Assembly: GCF_014644455.1 (NCBI RefSeq)
Contig: NZ_BMKS01000015.1
Coordinates: 1 to 64,000 of the forward strand
Length of the DNA stretch: 64,000 nucleotides
Direction: 5' to 3'
Origin: Caldovatus sediminis
GTDB lineage: Bacteria > Pseudomonadota > Alphaproteobacteria > Acetobacterales > Acetobacteraceae
The notes beneath the pieces are model-generated. The model saw nothing but the letters and a program-made list of their open reading frames with translations. It was not told the DNA's origin and did no database searches. Of this stretch, positions 6,250 to 15,177 are shown one piece after another; the stretch's first letter is position 1, and the number at the start of each line of letters is the position of its first letter. The position numbers and the translations under genes are program-made.

Positions 6250-8373
6250 TCAGGTGCCCGGGTTGAACCAGGCGCCGCGCCAGTCGATGGCGCCGACGCC
6301 GAAATCGAAGATCACGCTGACCTCGACGCCGTCCGCGCCCTGCACCGGTCCGGTCGTCACCTGCGGCCCCTCCGCTCCGTTCAGGTAGCCGTAGACATAG
6401 ACCGGCGCCGCGACTGGGTCGGAGAACAGGTACCAGCGGTTCGCCTGGATCAGCGGCTCGACCACGGGCTGCACGAAGCCGGCAAAGACATTCGCCTTGC
6501 CGATTTCGCTCGCCTGCACGACCACCGTCGCCTGCCGCGCGGCGAGCTCGAGGTTCGGCCCGACCAGCAGGCGCATGGTCTGGCCCATGGAGATCGGCAG
6601 GCCGTCCAGCGTGCGCTGCTTCATGATGGCGGTGCGGCCGGCGCCGATGGTCGAGGTGTCGAGCACCGTGCCGGTGCTGGCCTTGTTCGCGCGCGCCGCG
6701 CCAGTGGCGAAGACCGGGGCGCTGCCGGTGGCGAGGGTCGGGCCGTCGCCATTGGCGCTGTTCAGCAGGTTGTAGGCCGTGGCGTTCTCGAACTCGGCGA
6801 CGCGACGACCGATGGAGGCGGCGAAGTCGGTGAAGGCGCCGAGGTCGTCGTTGACCAGCATCGGCCGCGTGACGCGGATGCGCCGCGCGAAGGTCTGGAG
6901 CAGGACGATCTCCTGGCTCTCGGACATGGTGCCGACCTGGATCTCGCCGTTCTCGGCGAGCGGCAGCAGGGTCGGGAAGTCGCCGATGCGCAGGTGCCGG
7001 TGCGGCTTGAAGTCGCGGAAGTCGCGCCGGAGAAAGATCTGCCGATAGGTCGGCTGCGCCGGCTGGTAGGCGGCGAGCAGCATCTTGTTGGCGGCGGCCG
7101 CGAGCAGCAGCGGGAAGTCCGAGCTGGTGTGGAAGGCGCGCTCGGCGAGCAGGGTCGGATTGCGGGGCGGGTTGCGCTCGCCGCGGCGGGCGAGCAGCTC
7201 GCGCAGCATGTCGGAGGGGCGCCAGCCGAGGAACTCGGCGTGGCGCCCGGAACGACCATTCTCCCCTTGGGGCTGGTAGCCGGGCATGGCGCGGGCAGCG
7301 AGCGCCTCGGCCATGGCGTCGAGGATCTGCGCCGGGTCATCGTGGCAGGGGCCGGTCTCGGGGCGCGCCGGAATGGACGGACGCGGGCCCTGCGCCACCA
7401 AGGCGTCGAACAGGGCGCGGCGAGCCTGGTCGCCGGTCCAGCCCTGGGCGATGGCCTCGGCACGGATCGGGGAGATGCGTTCCGCCGGCAGCAAGGCGCG
7501 GGCGGCCTCGACTGCGGTGTCGATGCCGGCGATGCGCTCGCGCTCGGTGCGCTGCGCCTCGGCGCGGACCGCGTCGAGGTCCGGTGCGGCGCGGATCGGC
7601 TCGGGCGGCGTGGCGGGCGCGGTCCGGTCGGCCGGTGCGGGGCTGGTGGTCACGGTGGTCTCCTGGGGCGGATGGGTCGGCGGCGCCGGCGGGGCGGCCG
7701 GCTCGGCCTGCGGGGCCGGCGTCGTCTCGGGCATGGGTGGGTCCTCGTCAGGCAGGGCGGGCTCGATTGCCGGCGCGGGGAGGCCCTGTTCCCCCTGCGC
7801 GCGCACCGCCGCATCGCGGTCCACCGGGACCGGCACGACGGAGATCTCGAAGGGCTCCCAGTCCACCGCGCGGTGGACGGTCTCGCCGGTGGCGGCGTCG
7901 GGCCGCGGTTCGTAGCGGTGCACGCGGTAGCCGACGCTGACGGCGCGCAGCGTGCCGTCGGCGATGCGCTGCCAGACCGGCTCGACGTCGGCCGCCGAGG
8001 AGAATTGCAGCGTGGCGTAGCCGCGGCCGGCGTCGAGGCGGGCGGCGACGACCCGCCCCAGCACGTCGCGCGCGCCGCCGCGGCGGTGGGTGTCGAGCAC
8101 CGGGGCGCGGCCGGAGCGGAGCGCCTCCATGCGCACCGCGTTCGGCGACATCTCCAGCTCCTCGGTGATCGGGCCGAGGGCGGGGACGAAGTTGCGGGCG
8201 CGGGCGCCGGTGGACCACACCACCTCGACGGTGCGGGCGGCGCGATCGACGGTGGCAGGGGCGGCGATGGCACGCTGCGCCACGAGCGACTGCCCAGCGC
8301 TGGGAAGCCGATCACGCACGGCATCAGTATCCGGCGCGGGATCTACCCCGCCCGGTTCGATCGGTTCGGTCAT
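6250..8373 (-). CDS. Prohead protease / major capsid protein fusion
   Basis: This single 707-residue chain has two parts. Residues about 35-190 form an HK97-type prohead protease, with candidate catalytic His96 (PVLDTH) and Ser146 (LRAVSVGYRV) and the conserved EPFEISVVPVPVD strand. Residues 198-262 are a Pro/Ala/Glu linker. From about 330 onward comes the capsid shell protein, with typical strands such as GDFPTLLPLAENGE and RRIRVTRPMLVNDDLGAF. Fused protease-capsid proteins are a known annotation class; the protease presumably releases itself during head maturation. ATG at 8373 lies two bases after the portal stop. There is no separate scaffold gene, so the linker may act as one (inference). 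Confidence 0.85.
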   Translation of the reverse strand: MTEPIEPGGVDPAPDTDAVRDRLPSAGQSLVAQRAIAAPATVDRAARTVEVVWSTGARARNFVPALGPITEELEMSPNAVRMEALRSGRAPVLDTHRRGGARDVLGRVVAARLDAGRGYATLQFSSAADVEPVWQRIADGTLRAVSVGYRVHRYEPRPDAATGETVHRAVDWEPFEISVVPVPVDRDAAVRAQGEQGLPAPAIEPALPDEDPPMPETTPAPQAEPAAPPAPPTHPPQETTVTTSPAPADRTAPATPPEPIRAAPDLDAVRAEAQRTERERIAGIDTAVEAARALLPAERISPIRAEAIAQGWTGDQARRALFDALVAQGPRPSIPARPETGPCHDDPAQILDAMAEALAARAMPGYQPQGENGRSGRHAEFLGWRPSDMLRELLARRGERNPPRNPTLLAERAFHTSSDFPLLLAAAANKMLLAAYQPAQPTYRQIFLRRDFRDFKPHRHLRIGDFPTLLPLAENGEIQVGTMSESQEIVLLQTFARRIRVTRPMLVNDDLGAFTDFAASIGRRVAEFENATAYNLLNSANGDGPTLATGSAPVFATGAARANKASTGTVLDTSTIGAGRTAIMKQRTLDGLPISMGQTMRLLVGPNLELAARQATVVVQASEIGKANVFAGFVQPVVEPLIQANRWYLFSDPVAAPVYVYGYLNGAEGPQVTTGPVQGADGVEVSVIFDFGVGAIDWRGAWFNPGT

Positions 8374-8375
8374 GC

Positions 8376-9851
8376 TCAGCCTTGGGGTGCCGTGTCTCGG
8401 GGCGGCGCCGCGGCACCGGTGGCAGCGATCTCCACCGCGGCCATCTGCGCTGCGTCCTGCGCGGCGCCGGACTTGGCGACGCGGCGCGGATCGGTATCGA
8501 GGGCGAGGCCGGCCTCGTCGAGCAGGGCGTTGGCCTCGCGGATCAGCTCGACCGCGGCGCGGAAGTCGTAGCCGAAGGCGCCGGCCGCCTCGGGCTGCGG
8601 CACGAAGCCGGCGCGCACCTGGGCGATCAGGGCGGTGGTGTCCTTCAGCGGGTCGATCATCTCGTGCGCCGGCGGGACGTGGCTGACGCCGTCCGGCATC
8701 TCCGCACCCCACAGGCCGAGCAGCGCGCCCTGGGCGTGGAAGCGCTCGGCGACGGGACGGACCAGCATCGGGATCAGCATGCCGTACTGGACCTGCTCGC
8801 AGAGCCGGCGGAACTCGATCTTGCCGGCACGGAGCGAGGAGTAGTTCGCCTGGGTCAGGTCGCCGGAGACCTGGTCGTAGGTCAGGCCGGCGCCCACCGC
8901 CGCCGCCTCCAACGCCCTGCGGGCGAAGGCGGCGTGCGACCCGCCCCCCGAGGGATTCACCACCTCCACGCTGCCCATGCCACGGCGGTACAGGATCATC
9001 CCCGGCTCGAAGCTCTCGACCGCCCGGCCCTGGGCGTCGCGGAGCAGACCGGAAGCGGCGCCGGTGAGCGCCTCGTCGCCCTCCTCCGTGACCACCGCGG
9101 CGAGGCAGGCCTCGATCTTCGCCTTCATCAGCAGCGCCGCCTCGTAGTCCCCGAGATCGCGCAGCCGGAGCAGCACCGGCGCCAACCAGGAGACGTCGCG
9201 CAGCTGGCCGGGCCGGCGCTTGCGATAGACGTGCAGCACCTCCGACGCCGGGATGCGCTCGCTGCTCTGCCAGGTGGCCCCGGGCAGGATCCAGGCGGCG
9301 CCCGGATGCACGCTGTGCAGCCAGTAGCCGATCGGCGCGCCGGCCTCGCCGAGCGCGATGCCCTGGATGGTCGGCACGCCGTCCACCATGCCGTTGCGCG
9401 CCGTGTCGAGGTGATCGCTCTCCAGCACCTGCAGGCGCAGGCCGATCGGATTGGCGGGCGACGGCGGCGCCAGCAGGAAGCGGACGAAGCACTCACCGCT
9501 CTCGACCACCGCCCGCATCACCAGCGCCTGCAGGCCGTAGAGGTCGAGCCGTCCCTCGGCATCGCACGCGGTGCCCTCCGCCCAGCGTTGCCAGGCGCGG
9601 CCATGCGCGTCGTCCGGCCAGCGCGTGGTGATGCCGGCGCCGACGGCGTTGCCGGTCCAGAGGTCGACGATGCGGCTGGCGTAGGGGTCGTTGCGGACGG
9701 CGTCGCGGGCGCGGCGGGCGACCGTCGCGGCAGCCAGACCGATCTCGGCATTGGCGCTGCCGCCGGAGGGCGCCCAGGCAGAAGCGCGGTGGTCCCCCGC
9801 CGCGGCGTAGCCGCGCAGGACCTGCCATGCGTCGCGGAGGCGTCGGATCAC
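8376..9851 (-). CDS. Phage portal protein (lambda gpB family)
   Basis: This 491-residue protein forms the dodecameric ring at one capsid vertex through which DNA enters and leaves. Recognisable parts are the N-terminal RNDPYASRIVDLWTGNAVG, the central ESGECFVRFLLAPP, and WLAPVLLRLRDLGDYEAALL followed by KIEACLAAVV, which is the stem region of PF05136 portals. Length is in the usual 480-540 range. It overlaps the gpW-like gene upstream by 4 nt (ATGA). Confidence 0.9.
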   Translation of the reverse strand: MIRRLRDAWQVLRGYAAAGDHRASAWAPSGGSANAEIGLAAATVARRARDAVRNDPYASRIVDLWTGNAVGAGITTRWPDDAHGRAWQRWAEGTACDAEGRLDLYGLQALVMRAVVESGECFVRFLLAPPSPANPIGLRLQVLESDHLDTARNGMVDGVPTIQGIALGEAGAPIGYWLHSVHPGAAWILPGATWQSSERIPASEVLHVYRKRRPGQLRDVSWLAPVLLRLRDLGDYEAALLMKAKIEACLAAVVTEEGDEALTGAASGLLRDAQGRAVESFEPGMILYRRGMGSVEVVNPSGGGSHAAFARRALEAAAVGAGLTYDQVSGDLTQANYSSLRAGKIEFRRLCEQVQYGMLIPMLVRPVAERFHAQGALLGLWGAEMPDGVSHVPPAHEMIDPLKDTTALIAQVRAGFVPQPEAAGAFGYDFRAAVELIREANALLDEAGLALDTDPRRVAKSGAAQDAAQMAAVEIAATGAAAPPRDTAPQG

Positions 9852-10084
9852 CCGGTTCTCTCCCGCGAGAAGCTGGCCAGCGTCACAGAGGGCCGACGGG
9901 CGGCGCTGTTCTCCGCGCCGCGCAACATGGCCAGCGCCCGGCCGAGTTCGTCGAGGCTCCGATACTCGACGGTGCGGCCTTCGAAGCTCACGCGCGTGGT
10001 GCCGCCGGTGTAGGCCGCGGCCAGCGCCGCCGCACGGCTGCCCGCCGGCTGCGCCAGCGCCCAGGCCAGGACGGAGGGATCCAT
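9848..10084 (-). CDS. gpW-like head completion protein
   Basis: This protein of 78 residues (MDPSVLAWALAQPAGSRAAA) contains RVSFEGRTVEYRSLDELGRAL, the strand-turn-helix element of phage gpW-like connectors. Such proteins plug the portal and prepare it for tail attachment. ATG at 10084 overlaps the preceding stop (TGATG) and the stop overlaps the portal start. Placement between terminase and portal matches lambda (gene W lies before B). Confidence 0.8.
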   Translation of the reverse strand: MDPSVLAWALAQPAGSRAAALAAAYTGGTTRVSFEGRTVEYRSLDELGRALAMLRGAENSAARRPSVTLASFSRERTG

Positions 10085-10692
10085 CACGCCGCCCGCAGCG
10101 TCGGCAGCGGCGCCGCCGCGTTGACGAGATAGGACAGCCCGCTCGGCGGACTCGGCATGATCGGCGCGCCGGCCTGGTGCGTCAGCGGCGCGAAGAACCC
10201 GTTCTCGCTGCCGGCGGCGCCCCCGCCGGCGCCGCCATCCGCCGCGGCCGAGCCGAGCAGCAGCGTGTTGCCGCCGCTGAAGGCCTGGGTGCTGGTGCCG
10301 CGCACCGAGGGCGTGCCCGAGAAGCACAGCAGCAGCCACCAGATCCCGGCCGGGATCCAGCGCGGCCGCGCGAAGGGGCAGACCGCGCCGCCGGCGGCGG
10401 CGGTGTCGGCGTCCGCCAGCGGCTCCTCGATCAGCGCGCCGGGCCGGCCGGCGCTGTTGTCGGCGGCCAATGCCATGCGCAGGACGCCCGCCGCGCCGGT
10501 GGTCACGCTGACCGCCATGGCCGCGAACAGCCCGGGCCGGGCGAGGACATAGGGCACGGCATACAGCCGGTTCGCCGTCATCGCGACGGCGCCGCCGACC
10601 GCGCGCGCATGCTGCGAGGCGTAAAAGCGCCCCGAGACGTAGGGCAGCATCGCCGGCGCGGGCGGTAGGTGGTGCTGGAACAGAGCGGTCAT
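10084..10692 (-). CDS. Phage structural protein of unknown role, beta-rich
   Basis: This 202-residue protein has no catalytic motif that I recognise. It contains VLRMALAADNSAGRPGAL and IPAGIWWLLLCFSGTPSVR, which resemble the jelly-roll strands of phage fibre or decoration modules (a lectin-like element describing particle surface proteins). It is followed by Gly/Ala-rich low complexity (about 145-165). Lying between terminase and portal genes in a fully overlapping operon, it is most likely a virion component such as a head fibre. That is inference from composition and position. Confidence 0.7.
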   Translation of the reverse strand: MTALFQHHLPPAPAMLPYVSGRFYASQHARAVGGAVAMTANRLYAVPYVLARPGLFAAMAVSVTTGAAGVLRMALAADNSAGRPGALIEEPLADADTAAAGGAVCPFARPRWIPAGIWWLLLCFSGTPSVRGTSTQAFSGGNTLLLGSAAADGGAGGGAAGSENGFFAPLTHQAGAPIMPSPPSGLSYLVNAAAPLPTLRAA

Positions 10693-11042
10693 GCGAGGGG
10701 CCGGATGCCGAGGGTGAGGAGGCGCTCCGCCGCCTGGTCCACCGGCGCGGCGGCGAGGCCGGAGCGCAGCCGGAGCCAGCGCCAGCCGAGCAGCAGGGTC
10801 GGCGGCAGGGTGAGCGCGCGGCCGGCGGCGACCGTCAGCACCACCTCGTTGCCGAGGTGGTCGTGGAGGTCGGCCCAGCCGGCGGGCTCCCCCTCGTCGA
10901 GCGAGCCCTGCAGGGTGAGCGGGGCGTCGGTCCAGGCGGCGGGCAGCAGCAGCAGGCAGACGCCGTAGCCGACGCTGGCGACGGGTCCGCTCAGCGCCTG
11001 GCCGGCGGCGATGCTGGTGCGCACCGGGACGATGGCGGCCAT
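10689..11042 (-). CDS. Small phage structural protein of unknown role
   Basis: This 117-residue, mostly beta protein (MAAIVPVRTSIAAGQALSG...) has alternating hydrophobic strands, including VCLLLLPAAWTDAPLTLQGS and TLPPTLLLGWRWLRLRSGL. It overlaps the next gene by 4 nt (ATGA) and follows the terminase large subunit. It may form a pair with the downstream 202-residue protein as a surface or fibre component. No family recognised. Confidence 0.7.
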   Translation of the reverse strand: MAAIVPVRTSIAAGQALSGPVASVGYGVCLLLLPAAWTDAPLTLQGSLDEGEPAGWADLHDHLGNEVVLTVAAGRALTLPPTLLLGWRWLRLRSGLAAAPVDQAAERLLTLGIRPLA

Positions 11043-11055
11043 GTCTTTCTCCAGG

Positions 11056-12954
11056 TCAGCGCAGCCAGCCGCTGCGCGGCGCGAGCCAGCCACGCGGGCG
11101 ATGAGTGTCGGTCGCGACCGGTGGCGGTGATGGGGGAGCGACATTCCCGCCGGTGGGAAGCTCGCTCGGTTGGAGTGGGGCGTTGGCGACCTGCTCGCGC
11201 AGCTGCGCCCAAAAACGCTCGCCGTAGCGGTCGGCGCCGAGCAGCCAGAGCGCGGCACGCGCCAGTACGGCGCAGTCCAGCGCTTCATTCCTCTCGCGCA
11301 GCTTCGCCCATTCCTGCCGGGCGAAGCCGCGGCGGTCCTTCACCGTGCGCAGCTGCTCGGCGACCAGCTGCTTCACCCACTCGGCCTCGATGCCCTGCGG
11401 CAGATGCACCCAGCCGGGCGGGAACTCCTCTGCGTCGCCGCGGCCGAGCCAAAGCCGGCGATAGAGGTCGGCCTTCCAGGTCGAGACCGACACCGTCCAC
11501 AGCTTGAGGCCGCGGCGGAGCTTGCGGCCATCGACCAGCGCATCGACCGGTGTCGGACCCTGCACCGGCTGCGCCCGGTTCCAGCCCTCGACGCCCTTGG
11601 TCGGCGCGATGCGCGGGTCCCGCAGCCGGCGGAGATGGCCGTAGACGGCGGCGGTGTCGCGCCCGCCGGTGTCGACGCAGGCCTTGGCTATGCGGATGGT
11701 GCCGCCGCCTTCGCGCGGCCAGTCCCTGGCGAGCAGCTTCGCCAGCGCATCCCACGGCTCCCGCTCGCGCGGGCTGCCGGGGATGACCAGGTGGTCCACC
11801 AGCCAGGAGGAGAACCCCTCCGCCCAGCCCCAGACGTCGCACTCGAGCCGGTCGTCCTGCACGTCCACGCCCGCCGTCAGCACCAGCGCGCCTGGCGGGA
11901 CGATGCCCATCCGGAAGTCCTCGCGCCGCTCGACCAAGCGCTCCCAGTCCGGCGCCTCGCCCTGCTCCTGCCAGGTCTCGCCGAGCACCGTGTTCTTGAA
12001 GGTCTTCAGGTCCTCGGGCTTCCCTTGCGCCGCCTCCCAGTCGCGGGCGATCTGCTCCCAGGAGAGCCAGCCCACCGGCGAGTAGAGTGCGGAGATGTGG
12101 AAGCCGACCGTGTGCGGGTCCTGCGCTTCCGCCGTGGGGCGCCACTCGCCGCCGGCCAGCATCGCGGTCTTGTGGTGCTCCTCGATCCCTTCGTCGCAGG
12201 CTTCGCAGTGGTAGCGGACCGAGCGCGGGTCGCCCTTCTCCCAGCGCAGGCGCTCGAACTTGAGCCACTGCATCTCCTGGCAGTGGGGACAGGGCACGAA
12301 ATAGCGCCGCTGGTCGGAGGCAGCGTATTCGCGCTCGATCCGGCTGCGGCCGGCGATGGTCGGGGTCGAGACCAGGAAGGCCTTGCGCCGCCAGCCGAAG
12401 GTCCGCGCCCGCGCCTCGGCCAGCGCGATCGGGTCGCCTTCGCCCTCGACGTCGCCGGGATAGGCGTCCACCTCGTCGAGGAAGAGGAACCGCGCGGTCA
12501 TCGAGCGCAGCCCGACCGCACTGTTCGCGCCGGTCAGCACCAGGATGCCGCCCGGGAATTCCTTCGACAGCAGCGTATTGCCGCTGTCCCGGGCGCGGGC
12601 GGGCGCGACGCGCTCCTTGAGCGCCGGCGTCTCCTCCAGCAAGGGGTCGATGCGCTGGCGCGAGAAGCGCTTGGCCAGCTCGACGGTGGGCTGCACCGCG
12701 AGCACCGGGGCCGGCACATGGTGGAGGATGTAGCCGAGCCAGCAGTTGCCGCTCTCGGTGGCGCCGACCTGGGCGCCCTTCATGAACACCACGCGCCGGG
12801 CGGGGTGCACCGCCGAGAGCGCGTCCATCACCTCGCGCAGGTACGGGGTCCGGCTGGTGCGCCAAGGGCCGGGTTCCGAGGAGGCACGGCTGCCGAGGAT
12901 GCGGTGCCGTTCCGCCCATTCCGAGACCCTGAGCTGCGGCGGCGGACGGAGCAT
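11056..12954 (-). CDS. Terminase large subunit (GpA family)
   Basis: This 632-residue DNA-packaging motor and nuclease belongs to the lambda gpA type. It has a deviant Walker A at 59-67 (KGAQVGATE), Walker B FLFLDE at about 156-161, a zinc-binding pair CPHC and CEAC in the middle, and the nuclease-domain strand LTAGVDVQDDRLE. I start at ATG 12954, the first ATG in frame, because the frame further upstream overlaps the small subunit gene. Length matches the family (about 640). It implies cohesive-end packaging with the small subunit encoded immediately upstream. Confidence 0.92.
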   Translation of the reverse strand: MLRPPPQLRVSEWAERHRILGSRASSEPGPWRTSRTPYLREVMDALSAVHPARRVVFMKGAQVGATESGNCWLGYILHHVPAPVLAVQPTVELAKRFSRQRIDPLLEETPALKERVAPARARDSGNTLLSKEFPGGILVLTGANSAVGLRSMTARFLFLDEVDAYPGDVEGEGDPIALAEARARTFGWRRKAFLVSTPTIAGRSRIEREYAASDQRRYFVPCPHCQEMQWLKFERLRWEKGDPRSVRYHCEACDEGIEEHHKTAMLAGGEWRPTAEAQDPHTVGFHISALYSPVGWLSWEQIARDWEAAQGKPEDLKTFKNTVLGETWQEQGEAPDWERLVERREDFRMGIVPPGALVLTAGVDVQDDRLECDVWGWAEGFSSWLVDHLVIPGSPREREPWDALAKLLARDWPREGGGTIRIAKACVDTGGRDTAAVYGHLRRLRDPRIAPTKGVEGWNRAQPVQGPTPVDALVDGRKLRRGLKLWTVSVSTWKADLYRRLWLGRGDAEEFPPGWVHLPQGIEAEWVKQLVAEQLRTVKDRRGFARQEWAKLRERNEALDCAVLARAALWLLGADRYGERFWAQLREQVANAPLQPSELPTGGNVAPPSPPPVATDTHRPRGWLAPRSGWLR

Positions 12955-12979
12955 GGAGCCCGCCCGGCGCCGGACATGG

Positions 12980-13492
12980 TCACGGGTCCTGGGCCCGATC
13001 TCCGAGGCCTGGGGGATCGAAGCGATCGGCCGCCTCCGAAAGCAGGTCGGTGATGTGCCCCTGCAGGACCGTCTGCAGCAGGTGCGGGTCGACGCCGAGC
13101 TCGGCGGCAATCAGCCCGGAGACGCGGGCCGGCCAGTTCAGCAGCGCGTCGCGCATGGCGCCCGCGATCTCGTCGATCGTGGCGTTGACCTCCGCCACAT
13201 CGAGCAGCCGGCGCTTGTTCTCATCGAGGGCAAGCCGCTGCGCCTCGACCTTGAGGGCGAGCTGCGCGACCTTCAGTCGGGCATAGGGCGTGCCCTCGGC
13301 ACCCGAACCGCCAGCGAGCGGGGAGCGGTGCGGATCCGCGGTCTCCACCAGGCGGCGGCGGGTCTTGTCGATATCCCACTGGCCATCCGGCTCGCGGACG
13401 ATGCGGCCGCTGCCCTCGGCCTTGCGCAGCGCCGTCTCGCTGATGCCGATGCGGCGGGCCGCCTCGCGGTTCGATGGGGTCATCTCGGGCAT
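12980..13492 (-). CDS. Terminase small subunit (Nu1-like)
   Basis: The N-terminal helix-turn-helix (NREAARRIGISETALRKAE, residues about 7-25) would recognise the cos site. It is followed by a linker and a long helical region (LKVAQLALKVEAQRLALDENK to AGAMRDALLNWPARVSGLI) used for oligomerisation and contact with the large subunit, as in gpNu1. At 170 residues the length is typical. It ends 25 nt before the large subunit start. Identification is supported by fold pattern and adjacency. Confidence 0.85.
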   Translation of the reverse strand: MPEMTPSNREAARRIGISETALRKAEGSGRIVREPDGQWDIDKTRRRLVETADPHRSPLAGGSGAEGTPYARLKVAQLALKVEAQRLALDENKRRLLDVAEVNATIDEIAGAMRDALLNWPARVSGLIAAELGVDPHLLQTVLQGHITDLLSEAADRFDPPGLGDRAQDP

Positions 13493-13659
13493 GGCGGCGA
13501 CCTCCCGCCGCGCGCGACGATGATGCAGGCCTCGTCAGGTTGGATTGACGGCGCGCCGGGAGGATCGCCGGCGCATGTGATCGCGCGGCACCGCGCATTC
13601 TGCGTGCGCCTCACGGGGCACGCGGCGCATCATCGCCGCGACATCAGCGGAGAAGCGGG

Positions 13660-13917
13660 ATGTCGCCGAAGGATCCCGAGAAGATGGTGATGGCGACCGC
13701 TTACGCGATGGCCATGGCGGACGGTGGCGTTGGCACGCCGCGGGTGGTTCGGCTCTACGTGGATGACGCGCGGAAGGTGCTGGTCGATGTACTGAAAGCG
13801 GCGAAGCGCCAGCAATGGGAGCTGTCGGAGATGCTGCTGGCGCTCGATCCGCCGAAGCCCAAACCGAAGCCCTGGGAGAAGTATCAGGGCCCGCTGCCGT
13901 CGCGCCGCGAGCCCTGA
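13660..13917 (+). CDS. Small unknown protein on the opposite strand
   Basis: This 85-residue ORF (MSPKDPEKMVMATAYAMAM...) has a purine-rich ribosome site (GGAGAAGCGGG) directly before the ATG and codon use like its neighbours. It is basic and ends in a Pro/Lys tail (PPKPKPKPWEKYQG). It stands alone on the plus strand between the terminase small subunit and the DUF3489 gene, both on the minus strand. No family recognised. It could be a phage regulator or a chance ORF. Confidence 0.55.
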   Translation: MSPKDPEKMVMATAYAMAMADGGVGTPRVVRLYVDDARKVLVDVLKAAKRQQWELSEMLLALDPPKPKPKPWEKYQGPLPSRREP

Positions 13918-13933
13918 GCCGTTCTGCGGGGCG

Positions 13934-14767
13934 TCACCCGGCGATGCGGTACACCGTGTAGGAGCCGCGGGCGCCCTCCTTGTTCGGCCCGACCTGGCGC
14001 ACCCGCTCCAGCACCTCGACCGCGATCCCCTGGCGCTTCTTCAGCCCGGCGAAGAAGCCGCGGACCGTGTGCGGCGCCCAGCCGGTCGCCTCGGCGATCT
14101 GCGCCACCGTCGCGCCCTCGGGCCGACGCAGCATGGCCAGCACCTGCTCCTGCTTCGTGCCCTCGCGCGGCTTGCGCGGCGCTCCGGGCTCGCGCGGCAT
14201 GCGTGCCGGCTTGCCGGCCAGGGCGGCGCGGAGACGCGCCATCGGGCCTTCGAGGGCGCCGATCATGTCGGTGTCGCGGTTGGTCGCGTCCTCCCAGGCG
14301 GTGAGCACCGCCGCGGCGGCATCGCGCAGGCTGCCCCGCGGCGCGGGGCCTGGCGCCGCGAGGGCCTGGTCGAGCAGGGCAAGGTCCTCCGCGCGGGTGG
14401 CGTCGTCCGGCGCCGCAGGCGCGGCCTGGGTGGGTTCGGTGGCGCCGGCGGGGTTGGCCTGCGGTGGCGCCTCCGGTGCGCCCTTGGGCGCCGCGTCCGG
14501 GGCCGGTGCGGCGCCCTGCGGGTCGATGCCGATGGCGCGCAGTCCCTCGTCCGTGATCTTCAGCAAGACGCTGTCGCCATCCACCATCCAGAGGGCCTGC
14601 GCATCGTAGGCGGGGCGGTGCACCGCGATCACCAGGTCGTTCTTCAGCAGCGCCTTCGCCACCGCCTGCCGCGCCGCGGCCGGCAGGCGCTCGGGCGGGT
14701 AGGCCAGGTGCTCGGGGTGCCGCGCGGCGGCGGCCAGGATCGCCATCTGCGTCTCGGTGAGCTTCAT
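13934..14767 (-). CDS. DUF3489-domain protein
   Basis: This 277-residue protein has two parts separated by a Pro/Ala-rich linker (about 85-130). The N-terminal part (MKLTETQMAILAAAARHPEHL) is a winged-helix-like segment. The C-terminal part (EGTKQEQVLAMLRRPEGATV through ATGWAPHTVRGFFAGLKKR) is the DUF3489 domain, a helix-turn-helix found in many alphaproteobacterial prophages and plasmids. A DNA-binding role is likely and the target is unknown. It lies in the early-to-late transition zone, just before the terminase genes. Confidence 0.8.
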   Translation of the reverse strand: MKLTETQMAILAAAARHPEHLAYPPERLPAAARQAVAKALLKNDLVIAVHRPAYDAQALWMVDGDSVLLKITDEGLRAIGIDPQGAAPAPDAAPKGAPEAPPQANPAGATEPTQAAPAAPDDATRAEDLALLDQALAAPGPAPRGSLRDAAAAVLTAWEDATNRDTDMIGALEGPMARLRAALAGKPARMPREPGAPRKPREGTKQEQVLAMLRRPEGATVAQIAEATGWAPHTVRGFFAGLKKRQGIAVEVLERVRQVGPNKEGARGSYTVYRIAG

Positions 14768-14864
14768 CCTCGGGGTCCTCGGTCCGGCACCCGACCAGCC
14801 GGGTGCTACCGCCCCGAGCCCCGCCGGGCGCCACCCGGTCGGGGCCATGCGGGTGGCGACCGCA

Positions 14865-15089
14865 TCAGCCGGCGTATTCGCCGCGCTTGAAGTGCTGGTC
14901 CGCGATGTCCTTCAGCTTCGCGGCGGCGTCCGCGAGCCAGGCGGTCTCGCCCCAGAGCACCGCCTCGGGATCGGCGCCGAAGTGATCCGCGCTGGCCTGC
15001 TGCAACTCCGCGAGCAGCGCATCGAACTCGGCCTTCTTGGCCAGGAAGGCCTCGAGGCTCCGCTGCTGGTTGGCTTCGCGCTTGGTCAT
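14865..15089 (-). CDS. Small helical phage protein of unknown function
   Basis: This 74-residue protein (MTKREANQQRSLEAFLAKKA) is almost entirely helical with heptad-like spacing. I chose ATG 15089 because GGAGAG stands five bases upstream; ATGs further up lack a good ribosome site. It lies between the methylase gene and the DUF3489 gene in the same direction. No family recognised. Confidence 0.65.
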   Translation of the reverse strand: MTKREANQQRSLEAFLAKKAEFDALLAELQQASADHFGADPEAVLWGETAWLADAAAKLKDIADQHFKRGEYAG

Positions 15090-15177
15090 CGGGCTCTCCG
15101 TCCTGCTCATCGCGTGACGGACCATTCGCGCTGCGGCGCGCCCGAGCCAAGCAACATGCAGCGTCAGATGATTGCTC

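Noticed and set aside
6220-8571. A plus-strand frame of 783 codons opposite the protease-capsid fusion
   Set aside because: The sense strand encodes recognisable protease and capsid sequence; the opposite frame has no conserved feature.
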